Origin: Muribaculaceae bacterium
GTDB lineage: Bacteria > Bacteroidota > Bacteroidia > Bacteroidales > Muribaculaceae
Direction: 5' to 3'
Length of the DNA: 40,540 nucleotides
Assembly (NCBI GenBank): GCA_017621845.1
Contig: JAGASI010000017.1
Span: forward strand, 1 to 40,540
Positions 7,083 to 15,452 of the stretch are shown here, one piece after another. The position numbers were made by a program, and so were the translations under genes. The notes below the pieces were generated by a model. The model saw only the letters and a list, made by a program, of their open reading frames with translations, made no database searches and was not told the origin of the DNA. The stretch's first letter is position 1; each line of letters opens with the position of its first letter.

Positions 7083-9493
7083 TATTTGACGAGTACGCGA
7101 CGGCTGAAGTCCTCGACAACAACGATATACAGACCTTGAGGCAAGTCAAGTATTGATGTGCCGGCCGGCATCTCGGTGTTGGCGTATGTAATTCCGTCTA
7201 CACCATATACAGCGACATGTGACTGTTTGTTCAATTCAACATAGAGGGCATGTCCTTGGCAGTATGCGTCCCATGAACGATAGTCGCTGACAACGCCGTC
7301 AATGCCAGCCGAGAATGGCTTCATGGCGATATTGTCTATGCAGGCACGTTTGCCCGATGTCTGGCTGAATTTTAGTCTGACATTACCTGCTTTATTGACT
7401 GTGACGGTGTATTTTTTGTAAACATCGGTGCTTGGTCCTGAGTTTTCGGATGGCAATGTCACGGTGCCGGCAGTATTCCATGTCGAGCCGTTGTCGGTGG
7501 AATATTGGATGTCGATGGAGGCCGCGCCGTCCCCGCGCCATGAAGTAGCCATGAATTCGACGATGCCTATACCGTTGGGGCGGTTTTCGGCGAGTTCGAT
7601 ATAGGAGTTGTTATTTTTACCCAGTCTCAGATAACCGTCCCGGTCGTAGGCCTCGGCCGTAATCTGGAAAACGCCGGCGTTGCCTAATGTCCAGTTGGCT
7701 GCTGAGCCGGCATAGGCAGTCTCGTTGTAGTTGCCCGAACCCTTAGGCTCAAAAGTCTCGATAAAGTCGGGCGAGGTAGAAACAGTTGCCGACACGGTGG
7801 CGTCATCGCTTACATATTCACCGGCACGCGCGGTTATAGATGATTCAAAGACACCCTCGGTGGCCGAGTTGACACGTATATATATACGGTCTTCGATGGG
7901 CGATAGAGTAGTGGCAGTTGCCCAGGTGCCTTTATCGGTACTGATTTCAAACGGTTCCTTGACCGAAACGGCGATATCGGTGTCGATATTCTCGATGTCG
8001 ACCAGAAGTTCATAGGCATCGGAAGGCGTGCCGGGCTCGGCGGAGATGTGCAGGTCTCCGTCATACATGAATTGAATCATGGGAATTGGCGCCATTGTTG
8101 TCACTGTGATTGTATTGGAGGTGAGATCGCGACTGGCAATGGAATAGGTATAGGTAGTGGAGGCGTCCAGCTCATCCACAAGATAATACTCGTTCTTGGC
8201 CGGTACAGAGCGGGGATAGGTATCGACATCCTGACCGTTGGAGTCTTTTACGGTAAGCGTATAGCAACCATTGGAGTCTTCGTCGCCGATATATGTCCAG
8301 TGGGCGACAAACGAGCGGTCAGAGATGTTGGTTGGAGCAGAAGCCGGCAGGCCGTCAAGGGCGTTGGCAGTGATAGAGACGCGTGTAGACAAGTCTCCGC
8401 AGGAGAGAGTCAATGTTCCATTATGAGTTCCTGTCGAGGTGGCGGTAAGGGTTATGTTGACAGGAGTGCCACCCTCGGCATTGGCAGCCGCGGCTGTTAC
8501 CGACGAGCGGTCAATGCTGTAACCGGCACCCGAGACCGAGATGTTCACATCCTCGGTAAGATTGAGCCCCTTGATGCTGACTGACACTGAACGAGGATGG
8601 TCAACAGCAACAGTGCCAAGGCTGATTGTCGATCCGTCGGCAGGGGATATCAACTCGGGGTCGGCGGTCATGTTCAATGACCAGGCTACTGTTTTCTTAT
8701 TGCCCCAGATGTGCTCGGCGAGCTCGGGATGATCTATAAATGGGTTGCGGTTGCGTTGCTTGGCATATACTGCTTCATTGCGATTGATTTCTTTGTTGCT
8801 CACGGGGTCCTGACGGTGCCATTTTAATAGCAGATTTACTGCCCATGACGAGAAGGCCGGATAGGAATTTCCGGCAAGCATGTCTGAGTGCCAACCACCA
8901 ATCTTGTCGTTATAGGCGGCGGCCATATAGAAATAAGAGCGAGCAAAGTCGCCTTTGTAGTCATTAACCGGTTCAAAGACGGTGCCTGAATAGCCGGGGA
9001 ATGTGGATTTGCCCAGACGGCCCAGAGCATCAACGCTACCGTTGGAGGGGAGTGTCGTTCCACCCTCACATTCGCCATAGGGGTAATTACTGCGTTGTCC
9101 GTTGACCTTGCCATCGGTGGGATAGAGATGGAAGGCATCGGAGTACATTGGCTTGGCATCATTGAACCAGCTCTTGGGGAATGAGTGCTCTCGGTTATAG
9201 CAGTCTCCCACGAGCTTATAGTTGCCACAGTGTTGGCTACCTACGGGCCACTCCTTAGTAGAATACATATCCCAGATTTTGCCGTTAGGCTTGACGTCCG
9301 AGGTCTTGTACAGTTCCCACAGCCCGTCATAGCTGATGGTGGTGTGGCTGCTGACTTTATTATTAAGGGCCTTAAGGAGGTCGGCACCTGACTTGTTTTC
9401 ACATGAGGTATAATATCCGTCGGGCTCAGTGGCATAAATTGCTGACGATGAGACCAATATGGCTAATAATAGAGAGGTCTTAAATATTTTCAC
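7082..9493 (-). CDS. Secreted multidomain endonuclease I
   Basis: 803 residues with a cleavable-looking signal peptide (1-21). Residues about 25-265 form an endonuclease I (EndA/NucM) domain, with NREHSFPKSWF (100-110, catalytic His103), HLYPTDG (122-128) and the downstream Asn/Arg cluster NGQRSNYPYG that coordinates the metal and phosphate. Then come an Ig-like region (about 285-380), a fibronectin type III-like module (about 380-470), a second beta-rich region, a jelly-roll-like domain (about 580-720) and a C-terminal tail ending LVK. Family members cut DNA and RNA non-specifically outside the cytoplasm. The length is about three times that of the minimal enzyme; the extra modules probably anchor or target it. 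First gene of the operon with tcdA and the adenosyltransferase. Confidence 0.88.
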   Translation of the reverse strand: MKIFKTSLLLAILVSSSAIYATEPDGYYTSCENKSGADLLKALNNKVSSHTTISYDGLWELYKTSDVKPNGKIWDMYSTKEWPVGSQHCGNYKLVGDCYNREHSFPKSWFNDAKPMYSDAFHLYPTDGKVNGQRSNYPYGECEGGTTLPSNGSVDALGRLGKSTFPGYSGTVFEPVNDYKGDFARSYFYMAAAYNDKIGGWHSDMLAGNSYPAFSSWAVNLLLKWHRQDPVSNKEINRNEAVYAKQRNRNPFIDHPELAEHIWGNKKTVAWSLNMTADPELISPADGSTISLGTVAVDHPRSVSVSIKGLNLTEDVNISVSGAGYSIDRSSVTAAAANAEGGTPVNITLTATSTGTHNGTLTLSCGDLSTRVSITANALDGLPASAPTNISDRSFVAHWTYIGDEDSNGCYTLTVKDSNGQDVDTYPRSVPAKNEYYLVDELDASTTYTYSIASRDLTSNTITVTTMAPIPMIQFMYDGDLHISAEPGTPSDAYELLVDIENIDTDIAVSVKEPFEISTDKGTWATATTLSPIEDRIYIRVNSATEGVFESSITARAGEYVSDDATVSATVSTSPDFIETFEPKGSGNYNETAYAGSAANWTLGNAGVFQITAEAYDRDGYLRLGKNNNSYIELAENRPNGIGIVEFMATSWRGDGAASIDIQYSTDNGSTWNTAGTVTLPSENSGPSTDVYKKYTVTVNKAGNVRLKFSQTSGKRACIDNIAMKPFSAGIDGVVSDYRSWDAYCQGHALYVELNKQSHVAVYGVDGITYANTEMPAGTSILDLPQGLYIVVVEDFSRRVLVK

Positions 9494-9533
9494 AGCTAAT
9501 TATAAGGTTTTAGATTTTACTATTGAAGAAATG

Positions 9534-9541
9534 CAAATTTA
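9534..9541 (-). promoter_or_regulatory. -7 element of the endonuclease I operon
   Basis: TAAATTTG on the minus strand, about 40 bases before the ATG. No good -33 element is seen. Confidence 0.45.
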
Positions 9542-9606
9542 AACAAATAATCTGACATTTCAGACAATAGCCAATGTGGCATATTAATTTTTAAACAACC
9601 TTTTAA

Positions 9607-9900
9607 TCATATCAGAAATTTTAGGCTGTCATCACAGAATAATGTGGGGGTGAATTCCACAATCTGATAATCGGCAATGCCGTTGATATTAAAAGGATTA
9701 TGTGAGAGTATATCATTGACAGCCTCGCGATTGGTGGTTTTTATCATTATGACCCCTCCGATACGGGAGTTACGTGGCCCGGACATAATCAGATTACCGG
9801 CCGCATAGTGCTCAGCCAAATAATCGCGGTGAGCTTGAAGATATTTGTCAACCTCACTCAAGGGCTTTATGTAGGTAAGAATGGCTATAAACATAGTCAT
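9607..9900 (-). CDS. YciI-like protein
   Basis: 97 residues, the full length of a YCII-related domain (ferredoxin-like fold). The family motif of a conserved His in HRDYL (near 24-28) and an Asp/Ser pocket around GNLIMSGPRN is present. YciI-type proteins are small cytoplasmic dimers; some relatives are dehalogenases or muconolactone isomerase-like enzymes, and most have no known substrate. The start overlaps the TfoX-like gene as ATGA. It is the last gene of a four-gene run. Confidence 0.8.
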   Translation of the reverse strand: MTMFIAILTYIKPLSEVDKYLQAHRDYLAEHYAAGNLIMSGPRNSRIGGVIMIKTTNREAVNDILSHNPFNINGIADYQIVEFTPTLFCDDSLKFLI

Positions 9901-10220
9901 AAGTTTTTTGGGGTTTTACTTTTGGGGAATGGCAGAACCTCCCACAATTGCGCCACAACATTCAATGCGGTCTGACGGTCTGATAAATCGAGAATATATG
10001 CTTCCTTGGCACCTGAATAGGGAGTCCCGGTTTCAGCATTGGCCATCAAAGCCTCTATACATGGCAGTTTTTTGACATAAGCCAGATTGTCGCAGGCGGT
10101 AATCACACATTTCTCGTTGACGTAGATAATGTAATCGCCCATCATTTTCCGGCTTCGGACTTCTCCAAGAGGAGAGAGTGTCTCACAAAGTTCCTCTATA
10201 AAGTCTATTGAACATGCCAT
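9897..10220 (-). CDS. TfoX N-terminal domain protein
   Basis: 107 residues covering one TfoX/Sxy N-terminal domain: VRSRKMMGDYIIYVNEK near 21-37, then CDNLAYVKK. Full-length TfoX controls competence in gammaproteobacteria. Stand-alone N-terminal domains such as this one are common in Bacteroidetes and have no assigned function. It lies 5 bases after the DJ-1/PfpI gene and overlaps the YciI-like gene by 4 bases. Confidence 0.8.
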   Translation of the reverse strand: MACSIDFIEELCETLSPLGEVRSRKMMGDYIIYVNEKCVITACDNLAYVKKLPCIEALMANAETGTPYSGAKEAYILDLSDRQTALNVVAQLWEVLPFPKSKTPKNL

Positions 10221-10225
10221 AACAC

Positions 10226-10831
10226 TTATTTGAATAATTCGCAGAAGCCCTGCTTGTTGAACCGGTAGTACATCTCAATACGCTCAGGTGTGTCGTTTTC
10301 AAGTAACAAGAGAAGTTCTTTGGCAAACTCAAGTGTCGCCGAGCCGTTAGCCGTGACAATATTTTTGTCGGTAACCGCCTGTTTATGTTCATATCCTTGG
10401 GGGTTGGTATAGTTTACGCTACCCCATGATTTCAATTGGTCAATGCCATTTCCGGTGTGTCTGACGCTGTTGAGGAAGCCATTCTTTGCCATAAAAGAAG
10501 CAGCATTGCATATCGCCCCTACTATCTTGCCACTTGCAATAGCCTTTGTGACAACAGGGACGACCCTGTCGGCAATCGGGGTCGTCCAGCCGAAGCCTCC
10601 AATTAAAACAAGAGCGGCATAGTCATCGGGCATGGTATCAAATGAATAATCAGGTAACATGCCGAAGCCACCTATTGATTTGACCGGCTCTATAGTAGGT
10701 GCAACAATCTTGTTGACATATTTTGGATTTTCCTTCAAGGCATATTCATCAGAAGCGATAGCCTGTGCGAGATACACCATCTCATGCTCGGCAAAGTCAG
10801 GGAGCAGGATGTATAAAACTTCTTTTGTCAT
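10226..10831 (-). CDS. DJ-1/PfpI family protein
   Basis: 201 residues, a full glutamine amidotransferase-like fold. The nucleophile elbow GAICNAASFMAKNG (near 125-138) carries the conserved Cys; LVLIGGFGW (75-83) is the glycine-rich turn, and a conserved Glu lies in the N-terminal part (PDFAEHEM). Members act as chaperones, glyoxalases/deglycases or proteases, and annotation by similarity alone does not separate these. The neighbourhood of small soluble proteins suggests a stress or detoxification role, which is inference. Confidence 0.85.
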   Translation of the reverse strand: MTKEVLYILLPDFAEHEMVYLAQAIASDEYALKENPKYVNKIVAPTIEPVKSIGGFGMLPDYSFDTMPDDYAALVLIGGFGWTTPIADRVVPVVTKAIASGKIVGAICNAASFMAKNGFLNSVRHTGNGIDQLKSWGSVNYTNPQGYEHKQAVTDKNIVTANGSATLEFAKELLLLLENDTPERIEMYYRFNKQGFCELFK

Positions 10832-10847
10832 ATTGATAATAACAACA

Positions 10848-11135
10848 TCATTGGTTAACGTGATTAGATTGTTTCCATCGTTTCAACTGAGGGAAGAACT
10901 GACGCATCATCATTCTCGCCTGTTCGACGGTCAGATTTTTCCCCGACTGCCTGTTTATCTCATCGGTAAATTGAGCGCAGAAGTCAATCATCTGCTCCAT
11001 AGTCATCTCACGGGTGAACTTACCCTCTTTATAACAATATATGCAGTAATCCTCGCTGACGCTGCCGTCAGCCTCAGTACCCATGTTTTCATCGTTGAGC
11101 GGCACTGCGCAACTCTGACAGAATTTCATTTCCAT
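10848..11135 (-). CDS. Zinc-ribbon protein
   Basis: 95 residues. The N-terminal treble-clef-like ribbon has CQSCAVPL (6-13) and CIYCYKEG (31-38), so four cysteines for one zinc. The rest is helical with MTMEQMIDFC and MMMRQFFPQLKRW. This arrangement fits the putative zinc ribbon domain (PF12674-like) common in Firmicutes and Bacteroidetes. It is the first gene of the run zinc ribbon, DJ-1, TfoX-N, YciI, with gaps of 16, 5 and -4 bases. The ATG two codons later (MKFCQ) is an equally good start. Function unknown. Confidence 0.8.
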   Translation of the reverse strand: MEMKFCQSCAVPLNDENMGTEADGSVSEDYCIYCYKEGKFTREMTMEQMIDFCAQFTDEINRQSGKNLTVEQARMMMRQFFPQLKRWKQSNHVNQ

Positions 11136-11203
11136 TCCCTTATCTTTTTAAACAACTGCTTAAAAATTCTTAGTTTTTAAACAGAGCGAGGTGTTTACTC
11201 ATG

Positions 11204-11211
11204 CAAATGTA
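11204..11211 (-). promoter_or_regulatory. -7 element of the zinc-ribbon/DJ-1/TfoX/YciI operon
   Basis: TACATTTG on the minus strand; it gives a leader of about 60 bases. No good -33 element. Confidence 0.5.
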
Positions 11212-11274
11212 ATAAAAATCTGCGTGACCCTGACTGATATGATATAATAACATCTTGAAAAGTCAGAATCAGCT

Positions 11275-11318
11275 GACAGGAGCGGTTGGTAGTCATTCTG
11301 ATAGATCTGCAAACTCCC
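11275..11318. repeat. Hairpin repeat with variable loop, copy 1
   Basis: GACAGGAGCGGTTGGTAG, 14 variable bases, then CTGCAAACTCCC. The two conserved blocks pair: GGAG with CTCC, and GTTGGTAG with CTGCAAAC at seven of eight positions including one G-U. They are identical in the second copy at 40188-40231, where only the 14-base loop differs. Confidence 0.7.
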
Positions 11319-11411
11319 AAACATGTGATATAGGCCCGGATGGCCGGGCTCGTTTTATTTAGTGAAAGTGCAACCGCGTTGTATCCACTTCTGCCTGATT
11401 TATGCAATAGT

Positions 11412-11435
11412 GGCTGGTCCTGATTGGGACCAGCC
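11412..11435 (-). terminator. Terminator hairpin of the TonB receptor/nuclease operon
   Basis: Perfect 9-bp stem GGCTGGTCC / GGACCAGCC with a 6-base loop, 39 bases after the nuclease stop codon. It lacks a long T-run. Confidence 0.55.
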
Positions 11436-11474
11436 TCTATCGTGTTGGATTAATAAGCCTTGGGATTGGCGGGA

Positions 11475-12518
11475 TTACTTGGCGGGGAGGTAGCGTATGA
11501 GGAATACTTCGGTGGGGAAGTGGTCGGAGTATCCGTCAAGCCATACACCGGAAGCATAAGTTCTCAGGGGGTAATGTTGCCGATTTCCCTGGGTGTCTTG
11601 CAGGAAGTCGCGGTTGAGGACGTCGGCACGGTAGAAGTGCCAGCGGTCGTCGGGAGCGTTGGCAATGTTGCCTGAGAGGATAATCTGGTCAAAGAGATTC
11701 CAGGAGCTTTTATATGCAAGCGTTCCGATACCTTCATCGAGTTTTTTCCAGAATGGGTTGTAGAAGCCGTGCTCGGCGACGTCTTTGCGGTCGCGTTTTG
11801 CACCGAGCTCGACGGCACAAGATTTATCTTGAGGGTCGTCGTTGAGGTCGCCCATGATTATGACTCCCATGTTTGGGTCGACGTTCCAGAGCGAGTCGGC
11901 GATATGTTTGCACAGTCGGGCGGCAGCCTCGCGGTTGGGAGATGATTGTTCCTGTCCGCCGAGACGTGATGGCCAGTGGTTCACGATTATTGATATCGGT
12001 TGACCCAGTAGTAGGCCGGTGACGCACATTTGGTCGCGAGTGCGGAATTTTACCTCGGTGAGTCGATGGTTGGTGACATTGGTGACCTTGAAGTATCGAG
12101 GATTGTACAGGAGACCGACGTCTACGCCACGTGCGTCGGGCGAGTCGTGGTGTACAATCTGAAGATTCCAGGGTTTAATCTGGGCGTCATTGACGAGGTC
12201 CTCGAGTACCGAGCGGTTTTCAATTTCGCTGACACCGATGATAGCGGGGCCATTGGGAGTTGTCTTGGATGTAAAGGAGGAAATGGCGCGTGCGAGCTTG
12301 GAAATCTTGGACCAATATTTGGTGCCGTTCCATTGACGTGAACCTTTTGGTGTAAATTCCAGGTCTCGTCCTTCGGGGTTGTTGGGGATGGTGTCAAATA
12401 GGTTCTCAAGGTTGTAGAACGCTATGCCTGCAACTTGCATGCGTCGTCCTTTATTTTGGGCTTGGATAACGGGTAATGCAAGCAGAGCGATGAGTGAGGC
12501 AAGGAGTATGCGTTTCAT
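11475..12518 (-). CDS. Secreted endonuclease/exonuclease/phosphatase family enzyme
   Basis: 347 residues with a signal peptide (1-20). All motifs of the family are present: NLENLFDT (36-43), the metal-binding Glu in IIGVSEIENR, VNHWPSR, GDLNDDP and YSDHFPTEV near the C-terminus. These enzymes cleave phosphodiester or phosphomonoester bonds, and secreted bacterial members are often DNases. It is the last gene of an operon with two DUF5689 lipoproteins and a TonB-dependent receptor, 72 bases after the preceding stop and behind a large hairpin that may lower its expression. A role in digesting extracellular nucleic acid fits the context; a sphingomyelinase-like or other phosphodiesterase activity is the alternative. 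Confidence 0.88.
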   Translation of the reverse strand: MKRILLASLIALLALPVIQAQNKGRRMQVAGIAFYNLENLFDTIPNNPEGRDLEFTPKGSRQWNGTKYWSKISKLARAISSFTSKTTPNGPAIIGVSEIENRSVLEDLVNDAQIKPWNLQIVHHDSPDARGVDVGLLYNPRYFKVTNVTNHRLTEVKFRTRDQMCVTGLLLGQPISIIVNHWPSRLGGQEQSSPNREAAARLCKHIADSLWNVDPNMGVIIMGDLNDDPQDKSCAVELGAKRDRKDVAEHGFYNPFWKKLDEGIGTLAYKSSWNLFDQIILSGNIANAPDDRWHFYRADVLNRDFLQDTQGNRQHYPLRTYASGVWLDGYSDHFPTEVFLIRYLPAK

Positions 12519-12534
12519 TGGTTGAAGTTATTGC

Positions 12535-12573
12535 AGTCTCCATATCGGCCGATAAAGCCGATATGGAGACTGA
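12535..12573 (-). terminator. Intra-operon hairpin between lipoprotein and nuclease genes
   Basis: Perfect 16-bp arms (12535-12550 and 12558-12573) around a 7-base loop. It sits 17 bases after one stop codon and 16 bases before the next start. No T-run follows, so it may act as a partial terminator or an RNA-stability element rather than a full stop. Confidence 0.5.
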
Positions 12574-12589
12574 GGTTTATGGTTAAGAA

Positions 12590-15382
12590 TTATTCAGTCC
12601 AGGTAAGGTTCCAGAATGAGATACGGTCGGTATTTTTATTTTCGGTGCCTGAGTAACAGTCGTTGACAATCTCGATGGTGAAATTGCCGGTGTAATTGAC
12701 TTCCATAGAGAAGCCATAGGCTTTAAGTTTCTCGATAGTATCGACCTTAACGCTCTGAGTCTTGATGACATTACCTGAGGCGTCCTTAATGTTTACGGTA
12801 AAGCCGGCTTTCTTTTCGGTGAAGGCAAAGCCATAGTTGAATGTCAGCATCTTGATAGAGCCTGACAGTAGAGGAGAAGTAAGAGTGCCGATTTTGTCAG
12901 GGCGTCCGTTCAATGTGGGTGCGAGCGTACCGGAAGCACCGATGAATGTGAAGTAGGGGTTGGAGTCGGTGTCGCCGCCGCCGAGGATGATGGCATTGGT
13001 GGCGACCCATCCGGTAGCGTTCTTGTATTCACCGTAGGGGCTTGCCTTGGCTTCACCGCCGTTGAAGGTGTTGAAGTCGCCTTTATAGTCTCCCGAGGGA
13101 GTTGGAGGTGTTGGAGGATCGGGAGGAGTCGGGGTGTCACCGGCGTTTAGCTTGACATTGTCTACACACCATGTGGCGTAGTTGGCGTCGGAGGAGGCGT
13201 TGTAACGGAAGCCGATGTAGATGGTGCCGTTGAATGCCGAGAGGTCAATATTGCCGGATCCGACCCATGAAGAGTAACCCGATGAAGGAGCTGTAGCCAG
13301 TGTGGGGTTGAGCTTGGTGTTGGTTGATACCGAGGGGTCGTTGGAGGTCATGACATAGACCTCTAACTTGGAAGTGGTGGAGCCGTAGCCATTGACCTGA
13401 GTATCGAAGGTGAATACCTTGTTGGCGACCTTGGACATGTCGATAGCCGGAGTCATGAGCCATGAATCGAAGGGAGGATTGGTTCCCTTGTATCCGGTCA
13501 TGGCGGCGTAGGTGTTTTCTTGGAATGTGGTGAAGTACCAGTCTTTGTCGCCCGAGACGATTTTTTTGGTCCATCCGGCGGGCAACGATGTGGTGTTGAA
13601 TTGCTCGTCAATGGAAGTCACGGGGTCACCCGAGGGAGTTGGGGGTGTCGGCTCGCCTTCAAGTTTATATTCCGAGCCGTTGCGCACACCGGCGATGCCT
13701 GAGTATTTGGCGATGTCGCCCTTGATTAAGAGAGCTTTTCCGAGGTTGCCGGGGTTGTCAACGAGGTTGAGGCCCGGGCGTATAGAGGTGGGTAGCTGAA
13801 TACCGATACATTTGGAGACATCGGTAACGTCGGCTGAGGGAGCTATCAGGATGTTGGTAGCCATAGTGGCCGGGACAGAGAAGCGTGCGGTGTTGGCGTT
13901 GATTACATATTCGGTAGACATGTCGGCCCAACCGACGATGTATCCTTTGACCCAAACGCCGGACTTGACGGGAACGGTAGTTGACGAGGGGTTAAAGCCG
14001 ATGACTTGAGAGGGGTTGTATGGTTTTTCTTCGGAGCCGTCGCCGTCGGGGATGTTTCCGTCATCGGGTTGTAGGCCGTCGATAGAGAATTGGTCGGTAG
14101 CGCCGGAGTTGCCGGTAATTCCATAGGAGTCCATGACCTTGTCCATTGTTCCGTATAGCCATATCTGTTTGCCGTATACGCCGGGGTTGTCGGGAAGGTT
14201 GCCGTATTGGGCAAGTTTGCTGCCGGCGGGGAGTTCGATGATAAGGCAGTGGGCGATGTCCTTGGTGTCGGGAGTTTGACCGATTACGAGAGTATTGTCG
14301 AGGATAGGAGTAGCAGACCACTCGATGTCGTTGTTAGAGGAGACTTTGGTAATCTCGGGAGCGACGGCGCCTACGATATATCCGGTAACCCATCCTTGAG
14401 GAGTCTTTCCGGCGGTTTGGAGAGCGACAGCCTCGTCAACGCTCCAGGGCTTGTTCTTGGTACCAGAAGCTTCGGTGGGGTTGCCAAAGTTCATACATCC
14501 GTTATAGTCGATCATTGTCAGTTGCCATCCGGTGGTTCCATAGTATGAGAGGATGCACACGAGGTCACCGCGTTCCTCGGGGAGAGTGCGGTTCCAGAAG
14601 TTGGCATAGCCACTGGTGCGGACGTTCAGGGATGCGCCGTCAACGTCTTCGATAGCTTGGTTGACACCGCTTGAATGGTAGGTCGAGAATGTTTCCTTGC
14701 CACCGTTGGTAAACTTGATGTTGTTAAACTTGACCAGACGGCTTTGGTAGCGGCAGAGGCCTTCGGGGTTGGTGGGAAGTTCGGCAAAAGAGTTTATCTC
14801 GAGAGTGTCGATTTTGCTAAGTTCGGGCAGTCCGTTGAGTTGGGCTACAGAGTTGAACTTTTCGGGAGACATGAAAGAAATTTCCCATGCATTGCCGTTT
14901 TCATACCATTCGGGCATGCCGAGCTGTACAAGGCCGTTGTATTTGCCGATGTACATACCCTTGACGTTGAGGACAATTTCCTGACCTCGGCGGTATCTCA
15001 GGTAGAGGTTGTAGGAGTTAATAGAGATTGCCATTGCGGCGGATTCGTCTTGGATTACAAGGCTCTTGAATACGTTGCCGGCCTCGTCAGATGATGTTAC
15101 GCGACCTTTGATGATGTACTCATTGTCATCAAACACCGGATTTCCTTCGGCGTCCGTGACAGTATTGCCGTTTTCATCTTTTTTCAGACCTATGGTGTCG
15201 GCATAGTTGACAGCGTCGTTCCAGTATTTCTGTTTAAGTTCTAATATTGTCATATTAGGCTGGTCCTTGGCCACGGGGGCATCGATGGCCGGAGCATCGA
15301 TGTCGTCCTGGCAAGCTGTCAGGCCCGAGAGGGCAAAGACAGCACCGGTAAACCAGGCGAGATATTTTTTTAAACTTTTCAT
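12590..15382 (-). CDS. DUF5689-type surface lipoprotein, large paralogue
   Basis: 930 residues. It has a lipoprotein signal peptide with lipobox LTAC (Cys24) followed by QDD, resembling the acidic export signal of Bacteroidetes surface lipoproteins. An N-terminal DUF5689 domain (about 45-310) contains IIKGRVTSSDEAGNVFKS and GLVQLG, an OB-fold-like pattern as seen in nuclease-associated OB domains. Two further related modules (about 318-450 and 455-590, each with WVTGYIVG or WVKGYIVGW) follow. Next is a jelly-roll module (about 600-760, DEQFNTTSLPAGW ... WCVDNVKLNAG), then a proline/threonine linker and a last beta domain. It shares most modules with the next upstream gene. It probably binds substrate at the cell surface with the TonB receptor; nucleic acid as ligand is inference. 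Confidence 0.8.
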   Translation of the reverse strand: MKSLKKYLAWFTGAVFALSGLTACQDDIDAPAIDAPVAKDQPNMTILELKQKYWNDAVNYADTIGLKKDENGNTVTDAEGNPVFDDNEYIIKGRVTSSDEAGNVFKSLVIQDESAAMAISINSYNLYLRYRRGQEIVLNVKGMYIGKYNGLVQLGMPEWYENGNAWEISFMSPEKFNSVAQLNGLPELSKIDTLEINSFAELPTNPEGLCRYQSRLVKFNNIKFTNGGKETFSTYHSSGVNQAIEDVDGASLNVRTSGYANFWNRTLPEERGDLVCILSYYGTTGWQLTMIDYNGCMNFGNPTEASGTKNKPWSVDEAVALQTAGKTPQGWVTGYIVGAVAPEITKVSSNNDIEWSATPILDNTLVIGQTPDTKDIAHCLIIELPAGSKLAQYGNLPDNPGVYGKQIWLYGTMDKVMDSYGITGNSGATDQFSIDGLQPDDGNIPDGDGSEEKPYNPSQVIGFNPSSTTVPVKSGVWVKGYIVGWADMSTEYVINANTARFSVPATMATNILIAPSADVTDVSKCIGIQLPTSIRPGLNLVDNPGNLGKALLIKGDIAKYSGIAGVRNGSEYKLEGEPTPPTPSGDPVTSIDEQFNTTSLPAGWTKKIVSGDKDWYFTTFQENTYAAMTGYKGTNPPFDSWLMTPAIDMSKVANKVFTFDTQVNGYGSTTSKLEVYVMTSNDPSVSTNTKLNPTLATAPSSGYSSWVGSGNIDLSAFNGTIYIGFRYNASSDANYATWCVDNVKLNAGDTPTPPDPPTPPTPSGDYKGDFNTFNGGEAKASPYGEYKNATGWVATNAIILGGGDTDSNPYFTFIGASGTLAPTLNGRPDKIGTLTSPLLSGSIKMLTFNYGFAFTEKKAGFTVNIKDASGNVIKTQSVKVDTIEKLKAYGFSMEVNYTGNFTIEIVNDCYSGTENKNTDRISFWNLTWTE

Positions 15383-15452
15383 ATATAGTGAATAGTTAGC
15401 TTTTAATATATTAAGGTGTGTAGTATAAAATGGAGGAGAGACGCACAGGGTA

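Larger units (their letters stand above)
11136..11474. other. Intergenic region with promoter, hairpin repeat and terminator
   Basis: 339 bases without a gene. They hold the leader and promoter of the zinc-ribbon operon, the hairpin repeat at 11275-11318, a GC-rich palindrome GGCCCGGatGGCCGGGC-like just after it (about 11334-11348), and the terminator of the upstream nuclease operon. Confidence 0.6.

Noticed and set aside
11195..11407. 70-codon minus-strand frame upstream of the zinc-ribbon operon
   Set aside because: It overlaps the promoter and the hairpin repeat and has no motif.
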